From Streptomyces violaceus (lineage in GTDB: Bacteria; Actinomycetota; Actinomycetes; Streptomycetales; Streptomycetaceae), in the NCBI GenBank assembly GCA_000715635.1, contig KL569179.1:25372-30767 (forward strand): 5,396 nt of DNA. Direction: 5' to 3'. Positions within the stretch are counted from its first letter, which is position 1. Each line of letters begins with the position of its first letter. The translations under genes and the position numbers were made by a program. Of the stretch, positions 1-5,396 are shown piece by piece. Under the pieces are notes generated by a model that did no database searches, was not told where the DNA came from, and worked only from the letters and a program-made list of their open reading frames with translations.

Positions 1-19
1 AGATGTGTATAAGAGACAG
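1..19. other. Tn5 mosaic-end sequencing adapter (not genomic)
   Basis: The first 19 bases read AGATGTGTATAAGAGACAG, which is exactly the hyperactive Tn5 mosaic end used in tagmentation libraries. It is AT-richer than everything after it and begins at base 1, so it is a residual adapter at a contig end, not a resident transposon. Genomic sequence starts at about base 20. Any reading frame or start codon placed inside this stretch (for example the ATG at position 3) is artificial. Confidence 0.95.
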
Positions 20-1097
20 GGGGTTGCCGCGCCATCCGCGCGCGTGCCCGCTCGCTGACGTGTCCCGTGCCGTTGCGCTCGTCGAAGCGCGCCGCCAGGG
101 CGAGGGCCTCCGCACGCGCGTGCGCGGCCAGTTCCCGGGCGGTCCACTCCCGGCCGGCCGGGCCCGGCACCTGCCGGTCGCCAAGACCGAGGCCGGTCAG
201 ACGGTCCATGAGCAGGGCCACCACGCTCATGAAGTCCAGCCTGCTCTGCGGCTGCCCGTCGTCCGTGAAGTACGCGGGCCGCTCCGCGAGCAACTCGAGA
301 CCGCGCGCCTCGTTGCCGGTCAGCGCGCAGAACTCCACGTGCTCCGCGTACGCGCCGCGCATGCTCTCCATGGCCCGTACGAGCCGGAAGCCCCGCAGAT
401 GGTGCGCGCGTGCCTCGTCCGGGCGGCCCAGCCGCAGCAGCGGCACCAGGGAGGAGGCGAGGGCCGTGTGCGGCTCGTGGGCGCAGGTGTACTCGCCCTC
501 CAGCACCGGCCGCCACAGCTCCACGGCCTCCGCGTCCCGGCCCTGCTCCGCCTGCCACCAGCCCTGCCCGTGCAGCTCGCACGCATGGCAGTCGGCCATG
601 GTGTCCCGGTCGGCGGCCAGCCACGCGGCGTACGCCCGCTCGGCCCGCGCGATGTCCCCGACATGCGCGGCCACGCTGTGCTCGGCGCTGCGCACGGCCC
701 GCTCGGAGTGTCCGGCGAGCCGGTAGCGGTGCTCCATCTCGCCGAGCCACTTCTCGATCGAGGCGAGCGGGATGTGCGGCTGGTCGAGCATGCCGGACGA
801 CACCCACTTGAAGACCCAGTGCAGCGAGTGGGTCTCGTACTCGTCGAAGTCCTCGGGGCGTTCGTCCCACAGGCGCAGCAGCCGCGCGAAGGGGACGAAC
901 ATCTTCCCCTTCTCGGAGCTGTAGTTGTAGACCTTCAGCTGGTGCCCGAGCGCTTCGATCACGGCGAGCGGGATGTTCAGCTTCTCGGCCGCCGCCAGCA
1001 GCTCCTCCGCGCGCGCGTTGCGGGCAGGACCCTCCGGCTCGTCGGAGTTCTCCGCCATCGCCCGGCGCAGGGCGTCGAAGTCGGTGATCTCACTCAT
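20..1097 (-). CDS. TPR-repeat protein, operon partner of HSP90 (C-terminus missing)
   Basis: This frame is open from the ATG at 1097 to the left edge, with no stop before the adapter. It gives 359 residues starting MSEITDFDALRRAM; the C-terminus is cut off. I see no signal peptide or membrane segment, so it is probably cytosolic. Residues about 40-130 form an aromatic-rich module (VYNYSSEKGKMFVPF, HWVFKWV, IEKWLGEM) that I cannot assign to a named domain. Residues about 168-277 look like tetratricopeptide repeats: GRDAEAVELWRPVLE (186-200), LGRPDEARAHHLRGFRL (223-239) and TGNEARGLELLAER (260-273) fit the second TPR helix. A CHAC motif (170-173) lies beside HGQGWW. The start overlaps the hsp90 stop as ATGA and has a good ribosome binding site, so it is translated with the chaperone. 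TPR proteins generally scaffold protein-protein contacts; a co-chaperone role is inferred from context only. Low-similarity helical repeats of another class remain possible. Confidence 0.85.
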
Positions 1098-2935
1098 GCC
1101 TGACCGTCCTCGCTGTGCGTGGCCCACTCCAGGAGACCGATGAACGCGCGGTTGAGCAGCGCCGAGTCGGCGGGCCTCAGCGGCCGCTGCGCCATCAGCA
1201 GCGCTTGCCCGTACAGCGACTCCGTCGCCGTGCCGATCAGCTCCGGGTCGTGCAATCCGCTGATCTTCCGGACCAGCGGATTGAGGTGGTTGAGCACCAG
1301 ACGCGCGCGTGGGGCGCTGCCGCGCAGCGAGCCGAGGATGCCCGCCCACAGGTCGTCGGCCTGCGCCTCCGCGTCGGCCCGGGCCTGCTCGTGCCGGACG
1401 TCCCGGTCGTCGAGGTGCAGCGCGGGCACCGAGAGCGGGTGGAAGGCCCGCAGCACCACATCGCAGCCCAGCGGGTCGAGCCGGGCCCGGGCCGCCGCCA
1501 GGAAGCCCGACAGGGCCAGCTCCTCGGCCGGGTCGACGGCGTCCAGATGGGCGGTCACCGTGTCCGCGTCCAGCTCGGCGACCACGGTCCCCGGCCGCAC
1601 CGAAGGCAGCGCCTCCACCAGCTCGCTGTCGTACGTGTAACCGCCGTTGATCACGCCGATGCCCTGCGCGGACGCGATCGGCGCGACCTGCCGGTACTCC
1701 TCGACGGTGCGCGTGAAGTGCACCACCGGGTGCCGCTGCGCGAACTCCTCCAGGGACAGTCGCCCGTCGGTCGTCTCGAAGGGCAGCCACGGCAGCATCG
1801 TGCGCAGCATCTCGTGGTCGTGCCGGGCCAGCGACTTCACACCCAGGTGGTGCACCGACAGGAACGCGGCCAGCCGCTCCGGATCACCGGCCGCCAGGCC
1901 CCTCAGCCACGCGCGGATCCTCTCGCCGAGCGCCTCCCGTACGGCGGCCAGGGTCTCGTCCTCGTACAGCGACTCGCGCGAGGCCGTCGGCCGCAGGCTG
2001 TCCGTGTCGAGCACGCAGCGCACGAAGAACGCCCAGTCGGGCAGCAGCTGCTCGGCCCGCTCGGTCAGCAGCATGCCCTTGAGATGCACGCGATGACCCG
2101 CGCGCTGGGCCGGGCTGACCGCCGACGGCAGCACATACGCCACCCCGCGGATGCCGGCCAGCGGCACGGCCAGGTCGATCGTGTCCAACGGGGTGAAGCC
2201 GAACAGGTCGTGGCAGTGCCGGGCGAGGGCGACGCGGCGGGTGGCCGGGCTCGGATACGAACGGTCCCAGGGCGCCGGGAGGTCGGTGACCGCCTCGTCG
2301 CCCACCCGGACGTCGTACGGCAGCAGCGACCCGAAGTCCCGTGCCAGGGCCGCGACCCGCTCGGGCGTGAGCCACTCCGCGGCCCCCGCCCGGGCCACCA
2401 GATGCACGGTGGTGCCGGGTTCGGGCCGCTCGGCGTCCGGCAGCGTCCGCACGGTGTACGAACCGTCGTCGCACGCCGTCCACTCCACGGGCGGCGCCCC
2501 GGGCGTACGGGCGCTGCGGCTGACCACCCGGATCCGCTCGGCCACGACGAAACAGGCCAGCAGCCCGATGCCGAACTGCCCGAGGAAGTCGGAGCGGGCC
2601 TCCTGCAGACCCTCGGCACGCTTGGAACTGCGCCCGATCGTGGCCAGCAGGCTGTGCACGTCCGCCTCGGTGAGCCCCACGCCGGTGTCCTCGACACGCA
2701 GCGTGCCGCCCTGCGCGGACAACCGCACCCGGGCCGGGGCGTCGGGCTCCGCCGCGCGTCTGGCGGTGATGGCGTCCACCGCGTTCTGCAACAGCTCGCG
2801 CAGATACACCCTGGGACTGGAGTAGAGGTGGTGGGAGAGCAGGTCCACCAGACCACGCAGGTCGACCTGGAACGTATGAGGTGACTGGGGCGAACGGGGT
2901 GCCTGGGAAGCCTGTGAGGTCTCGGAATCCATCAT
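1094..2935 (-). CDS. HSP90 family protein (HtpG-like molecular chaperone)
   Basis: An ATP-dependent cytosolic chaperone of the Hsp90/GHKL superfamily, 613 residues (E. coli HtpG has 624). The N-terminal ATPase domain carries the N-box YLRELLQNAVDAI with the presumed catalytic Glu47 and Mg-binding Asn51, the ATP-binding VEDTGVG (81-87, where canonical HtpG has DNGIG), a short lid region with IGRSSK (100-105), and GQFGIG (119-124). The middle domain includes LFGFTPLDTIDLAVPL (244-259) and the ASRESL motif whose Arg320 matches the gamma-phosphate-sensing arginine of Hsp90s. The C-terminal part (about 540-605, with LNPLVRKI and ESLYGQALL) resembles the HtpG dimerisation region. There is no charged linker and no MEEVD tail, as expected in bacteria. 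I chose the ATG at 2935 (ATG at 2932 is equally possible). The frame runs open 47 codons further upstream but is Pro/Arg-rich, unlike the family, and overlaps the likely promoter. No clear Shine-Dalgarno precedes it. It is the first gene of an operon with the TPR gene. The divergence suggests a second, actinobacterial HSP90 family rather than orthodox HtpG. Confidence 0.93.
   Translation of the reverse strand: MMDSETSQASQAPRSPQSPHTFQVDLRGLVDLLSHHLYSSPRVYLRELLQNAVDAITARRAAEPDAPARVRLSAQGGTLRVEDTGVGLTEADVHSLLATIGRSSKRAEGLQEARSDFLGQFGIGLLACFVVAERIRVVSRSARTPGAPPVEWTACDDGSYTVRTLPDAERPEPGTTVHLVARAGAAEWLTPERVAALARDFGSLLPYDVRVGDEAVTDLPAPWDRSYPSPATRRVALARHCHDLFGFTPLDTIDLAVPLAGIRGVAYVLPSAVSPAQRAGHRVHLKGMLLTERAEQLLPDWAFFVRCVLDTDSLRPTASRESLYEDETLAAVREALGERIRAWLRGLAAGDPERLAAFLSVHHLGVKSLARHDHEMLRTMLPWLPFETTDGRLSLEEFAQRHPVVHFTRTVEEYRQVAPIASAQGIGVINGGYTYDSELVEALPSVRPGTVVAELDADTVTAHLDAVDPAEELALSGFLAAARARLDPLGCDVVLRAFHPLSVPALHLDDRDVRHEQARADAEAQADDLWAGILGSLRGSAPRARLVLNHLNPLVRKISGLHDPELIGTATESLYGQALLMAQRPLRPADSALLNRAFIGLLEWATHSEDGQA
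1107..1111 (-). promoter_or_regulatory. Shine-Dalgarno site of the TPR gene
   Basis: On the minus strand GAGGA lies 9 bases before the ATG at 1097, inside the last codons of hsp90. It fixes the start of the TPR gene and, with the ATGA overlap, supports translational coupling or reinitiation after the hsp90 stop. Confidence 0.6.
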
Positions 2936-2974
2936 CACGGCGCCGGTGGGGGACTCGAGACGGCGCGGGGTCGG

Positions 2975-2999
2975 GCGGTCCCGGTGGGGCGGTGACCGC
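2975..2999. repeat. Short inverted repeat in the hsp90 leader
   Basis: GCGGTC (2975-2980) and GACCGC (2994-2999) are perfect inverted copies separated by 13 bases. If transcribed from the upstream hsp90 candidates they would form a 6-bp, all-but-one GC/CG stem in the 5' untranslated leader. Such arms occur often by chance in DNA this GC-rich, so a role as operator or leader hairpin is only a possibility. Confidence 0.25.
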
Positions 3000-3021
3000 G
3001 AAGAAGGGCCGGGAGCGCGCC

Positions 3022-3051
3022 ATCCTAAGGCCCGAACCAGCCGTCTGACCA
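3022..3051 (-). promoter_or_regulatory. Candidate housekeeping-type promoter for hsp90-TPR
   Basis: Read on the minus strand, TGGTCA (3046-3051, four of six against TTGACA) is followed after 18 bases by TAGGAT (3022-3027), a good match to the Streptomyces vegetative -10 consensus TAGRRT. A start near 3015 would give a leader of about 80 bases. The -10 is convincing and the -35 mediocre; no experimental support is available here. Confidence 0.4.
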
Positions 3052-3060
3052 GGGATTTCC
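3035..3060 (-). promoter_or_regulatory. Possible SigR-like (ECF sigma) promoter for hsp90
   Basis: On the minus strand GGAAA (3056-3060), an 18-base spacer and GTT (3035-3037) match seven of eight positions of the published Streptomyces SigR consensus GGAAT-N18-GTT at exact spacing. SigR drives thiol-oxidative stress genes, several of them involved in protein quality control. The element overlaps the vegetative-type candidate, so one or both may be chance. In 185 bases read on both strands, a seven-of-eight match is not rare. Confidence 0.2.
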
Positions 3061-3072
3061 GGGACGTATACG
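3045..3072 (+). promoter_or_regulatory. Weak candidate promoter for recG
   Basis: CTGACC (3045-3050) resembles TTGAC, and TATACG (3067-3072) follows after 16 bases. It keeps the leading TA of a -10 but lacks the final T. A start near 3079 would leave a leader of about 42 bases before the ATG at 3121. Its -35 lies on the same bases as the -35 of the oppositely directed hsp90 candidate. Confidence 0.25.
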
Positions 3073-3120
3073 GCAACGTCCACCGCGGCCTCTACGGCAT
3101 TGTCAGTGGCGTGGTGTGCA

Positions 3121-5358
3121 ATGGATCTCGTGCCCGCACTGGAAGAACCGCTGCAACAACCACTGAAGTCGGTGCTCGGCCCCGCCACCGCGAAGGTGAT
3201 GGCCGAGCACCTCGGCCTGCTCACCGTCGGCGACCTCCTCCACCATTACCCGCGCAGATACGAGGAGCGCGGCCAGCTCACCCACCTCGCCGACCTCCCC
3301 ATGGACGAGCACGTCACGGTGGTCGCCCAGGTGGCCGACGCGCGCCTGCACAGCTTCGCCTCCGCCAAGGCCCCGCGCGGCAGGGGCCAACGCCTGGAAG
3401 TCACCATCACGGACGGCAGCGGCCGCCTCCAACTGGTCTTCTTCGGCGCCGGTGTTCACAAGCCCCACAAAGAGCTCCTGCCGGGCACGCGCGCGATGTT
3501 CGCGGGCAAGGTCTCCGTCTTCAACCGCCGCCTCCAACTCGCCCATCCGGCCTACGAGTTGCTGCGCGGCGACCCCGGCGAAGCCGGCGAGTCCGTCGAG
3601 ACCTGGGCCGGCGCCCTGATCCCGATCTACCCCGCCACCGCCAAGCTGGAGTCCTGGAAGATCGGCAAGGCGCTCCAGACGGTCCTGCCCACGGCCCAGG
3701 AGGCCGTCGACCCGCTGCCGGACTCCCTGCGCCAGGGCCGCGGCCTGGTCCCCCTCCCCGAGGCCCTGCTGAAGATCCACCGCCCGCACACCAAGGCGGA
3801 CATCGAGGACGCCCGCGCCCGCCTCAAGTATGACGAGGCCTTCGTCCTCCAGGTCGCCCTCGCCCGCCGCCGCCACGCCGACGCCCAACTCCCGGCGGTC
3901 CCCCGCAAGCCCGCCCCCGACGGCCTCCTCTCCTCCTTCGACGCCCGCCTCCCCTTCACCCTCACCGACGGCCAGCAGCGGGTCTCCCGGGAGATTTTCG
4001 ACGACCTGGCCACCGACCATCCGATGCACCGGCTGCTCCAGGGGGAGGTCGGTTCGGGGAAGACGATGGTCGCCCTGCGCGCCATGCTCGCCGTGGTCGA
4101 CGCCGGTGGGCAGGCCGCCATGCTCGCGCCCACCGAAGTGCTCGCCCAGCAGCACCACAGGTCCGTCGTCGAGATGATGGGTGAGCTGGCCGAGGGTGGC
4201 ATGCTGGGCGGGGCCGAGCGGGCCACCAAGGTGGTGCTGCTCACCGGGTCCATGGGGGCGGCCGCCCGCCGTCACGCCCTGCTCGACCTCACCACCGGCG
4301 AGGCCGGCATCGTCATCGGCACGCACGCGCTGATCGAGGACAAGGTGCGGTTCCATGACCTGGGCCTGGTCGTGGTCGACGAACAGCACCGCTTCGGCGT
4401 CGAGCAGCGCGACGCCCTGCGCGGCAAGGGCAAACGGCCCCCGCACCTCCTGGTCATGACCGCCACGCCCATCCCGCGCACAGTGGCCATGACGGTCTTC
4501 GGCGACCTGGAGACCTCCGTCCTCGACCAGCTGCCGGCCGGTCGCTCGCCGATCGCCAGCCATGTGGTCCCGGCCGCCGACAAGCCGCACTTCCTGGCCC
4601 GAGCGTGGGAGCGGGTGCGCGAGGAAGTGGGCAACGGCCATCAGGCGTACGTCGTCTGCCCGCGCATCGGCGACGAGGAGGACGACCCGAAGAAGGCCGC
4701 GAAGAAGCAGTCCTCCGAGTCCCCGGAGGACGCCGCGGAGAAGCGCCCGCCCCTCGCCGTCCTCGACGTGGCGGACCAGCTCTCCAAGGGCCCGCTGAGC
4801 GGCCTCAAGGTGGAAGTCCTGCACGGCCGTATGCAGCCCGACGACAAGGACGCGGTCATGCGCCGCTTCGCCGCGGGGGAGACCGACGTCCTGGTCGCCA
4901 CGACGGTCATCGAGGTCGGCGTCAACGTCCCCAACGCCACCGTGATGGTGATCATGGACGCCGACCGCTTCGGCGTCTCCCAGCTCCACCAGTTGCGCGG
5001 CCGCGTCGGCCGTGGCTCGGCGCCCGGCCTGTGCCTCCTGGTCAGCGAGATGCCCGAGGCGAGCGCGGCCCGCCAGCGCCTGAACGCCGTCGCCGCCACC
5101 CTCGACGGCTTCGAACTCTCCCGCATCGACCTGGAACAACGCCGCGAAGGTGACGTCCTCGGCCAGGCCCAGTCCGGCGCCCGCACCAGCCTGCGGATGC
5201 TCGCCGTCATCGAGGACGAGGAGATCATCGCGGAGGCCAGGGAGGAGGCGACAGCGGTGGTGGCGGCCGACCCGGAGCTGACCAGCCTTCCCGGACTGCG
5301 TACGGCTCTGGACGCCCTTCTGGACGAGGAGAGGGAGCAGTACCTGGAAAAGGGGTGA
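3121..5358 (+). CDS. recG: ATP-dependent DNA helicase RecG
   Basis: A monomeric superfamily 2 double-strand DNA translocase that reverses stalled forks and processes Holliday junctions, R-loops and D-loops. It is full length at 745 residues. Residues about 1-60 hold the N-terminal helices, including TVGDLLHHYPRRYEERG. Residues about 63-150 form the OB-fold wedge that splits the fork. The helicase core follows: FTLTDGQQR (279-287, Q-like motif), Walker A GEVGSGKT (308-315), APTEVLAQQH (motif Ia, 336-345), DEQH box (420-423), TATPIPRT (447-454), ATTVIEVGVNVPNA (593-606) and the motif VI sequence QLHQLRGRVGRG (621-632). The RecG-specific TRG hairpin region (EGDVLGQAQSG) comes next. A charged, low-complexity stretch (517-542) loops out between core motifs. 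I prefer the ATG at 3121 because MDLVPALEEPL enters the family pattern directly; in-frame GTG at 3106 and TTG at 3100 are alternatives, and none has a strong Shine-Dalgarno. All catalytic motifs are intact. Confidence 0.97.
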   Translation: MDLVPALEEPLQQPLKSVLGPATAKVMAEHLGLLTVGDLLHHYPRRYEERGQLTHLADLPMDEHVTVVAQVADARLHSFASAKAPRGRGQRLEVTITDGSGRLQLVFFGAGVHKPHKELLPGTRAMFAGKVSVFNRRLQLAHPAYELLRGDPGEAGESVETWAGALIPIYPATAKLESWKIGKALQTVLPTAQEAVDPLPDSLRQGRGLVPLPEALLKIHRPHTKADIEDARARLKYDEAFVLQVALARRRHADAQLPAVPRKPAPDGLLSSFDARLPFTLTDGQQRVSREIFDDLATDHPMHRLLQGEVGSGKTMVALRAMLAVVDAGGQAAMLAPTEVLAQQHHRSVVEMMGELAEGGMLGGAERATKVVLLTGSMGAAARRHALLDLTTGEAGIVIGTHALIEDKVRFHDLGLVVVDEQHRFGVEQRDALRGKGKRPPHLLVMTATPIPRTVAMTVFGDLETSVLDQLPAGRSPIASHVVPAADKPHFLARAWERVREEVGNGHQAYVVCPRIGDEEDDPKKAAKKQSSESPEDAAEKRPPLAVLDVADQLSKGPLSGLKVEVLHGRMQPDDKDAVMRRFAAGETDVLVATTVIEVGVNVPNATVMVIMDADRFGVSQLHQLRGRVGRGSAPGLCLLVSEMPEASAARQRLNAVAATLDGFELSRIDLEQRREGDVLGQAQSGARTSLRMLAVIEDEEIIAEAREEATAVVAADPELTSLPGLRTALDALLDEEREQYLEKG

Positions 5359-5372
5359 GGGTGACTGACCCT
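5358..5372 (+). terminator. Small stem-loop at the recG stop codon (weak terminator candidate)
   Basis: AGGGT (5358-5362) and ACCCT (5368-5372) are perfectly complementary around a 5-base loop, beginning at the last base of the recG stop. There is no U-tract and the stem is only 5 bp, so intrinsic termination here is doubtful. A competing CCC/GGG pairing at 5369-5378 overlaps it. Confidence 0.2.
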
Positions 5373-5396
5373 TCAGGGGCGCGGGGAACTGCGCGA
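5373..5396. repeat. Start of a dispersed Streptomyces intergenic repeat (truncated)
   Basis: The final bases, including GGCGCGGGGAACTGCGCGA, match from memory a sequence that recurs in intergenic regions of many Streptomyces chromosomes, commonly just after a gene end. GCGC arms flank GGGGAACT, so it can form a small hairpin. The copy is cut by the window edge. Its position right after recG fits a gene-end element, and its multicopy nature would explain an assembly break here. Identification is by recognition, not by alignment. Confidence 0.6.

Larger units (their letters stand above)
2936..3120. promoter_or_regulatory. Divergent intergenic region between hsp90 and recG
   Basis: These 185 bases separate two genes that point away from each other, so promoters for both must lie here or inside the neighbours. 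The recG-proximal half (about 3020-3120) is less GC-rich than the flanks, and the promoter-like elements cluster there. The hsp90-proximal half (2936-3020) is very GC-rich and probably untranslated leader. I looked for the CIRCE element (TTAGCACTC-N9-GAGTGCTAA) and the HspR/HAIR element (CTTGAGT-N7-ACTCAAG) and saw neither, so control by HrcA or HspR is not supported. Confidence 0.7.

Noticed and set aside
1..19. End of a natural Tn5/IS50 insertion
   Set aside because: The sequence is the engineered mosaic end rather than the natural outside or inside end. It sits at base 1 with no IS50 sequence or target duplication visible.
3..1103. A 366-codon plus-strand frame starting in the adapter
   Set aside because: The start codon lies in the Tn5 mosaic end. 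It is the exact codon-register mirror of the minus-strand TPR gene, which has the ribosome binding site and the operon overlap.
1115..2884. A 589-codon plus-strand frame across hsp90
   Set aside because: Its translation is Arg/Gln/Gly-rich without a domain, while the opposite strand encodes a clear HSP90. It is a high-GC shadow.
2936..3076. N-terminal extension of HSP90 by 47 residues from an ATG at 3076
   Set aside because: The extra residues are Arg/Pro-rich and unlike the family, and the region contains the best promoter candidate. The ATGs at 2935/2932 give the expected length.
2936..3120. CIRCE or HspR/HAIR heat-shock operators
   Set aside because: Neither inverted repeat is present. 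The CTCGAG at 2954-2959 is a simple palindrome that does not fit HAIR.
1884..3224. A 446-codon minus-strand frame overlapping hsp90 and the recG start
   Set aside because: It is out of register with the HSP90 motifs, crosses the intergenic region and is dominated by Arg, Gly and Ala.
3103..5139. A 678-codon open frame antisense to recG
   Set aside because: It mirrors the codon structure of recG, whose helicase motifs are all intact. The translation is rich in Gly, Leu, Asp and Val with no recognisable domain, typical of spurious frames in high-GC DNA.
5361..5396. GTG start of a next gene after recG (VTDPSGARGTAR...)
   Set aside because: Only 12 codons are visible, they coincide with the dispersed repeat, and they do not resemble the start of RsmD or another protein I recognise.
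1..5396. CRISPR array, tRNA, rRNA or phage-defence genes
   Set aside because: No regularly spaced direct repeats, tRNA-like or rRNA sequence, or nuclease/defence domains were seen. Nearly all the window is taken up by three coding genes.

Overview
The window reads as chromosomal DNA from a high-GC actinomycete, most likely a Streptomyces. Third codon positions are almost all G or C, the RecG is of actinobacterial type, and the right edge enters a GC-rich intergenic sequence I recognise as a dispersed Streptomyces repeat. The first 19 bases are an exact copy of the Tn5 mosaic end used in transposase-based library preparation. The piece is therefore probably a whole short contig: untrimmed adapter on the left, an assembly break at a repeat on the right.

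Layout. (1) Bases 1-19 are adapter. (2) Bases 20-1097, minus strand, hold the first 359 residues of a TPR-containing, helix-rich protein whose C-terminus lies beyond the left edge. (3) Bases 1094-2935, minus strand, encode a complete 613-residue HSP90-family chaperone. Its stop codon overlaps the start of the TPR gene as ATGA, so the two form a tight operon transcribed right to left. (4) Bases 2936-3120 are a 185-bp divergent intergenic region with candidate promoters in both directions. (5) Bases 3121-5358, plus strand, encode a complete 745-residue RecG helicase. (6) Bases 5359-5396 hold a small possible stem-loop and the start of the dispersed repeat.

Function. RecG remodels branched DNA and stalled replication forks and is an ordinary housekeeping gene. 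The more interesting unit is the hsp90-TPR pair. Eukaryotic Hsp90 works with TPR co-chaperones that grip its C-terminal MEEVD. Here a divergent bacterial Hsp90 without that tail is translationally coupled to a TPR-like protein. A dedicated partner or client relationship is a reasonable but unproven hypothesis. Long open frames antisense to all three genes are high-GC artefacts and are not annotated.
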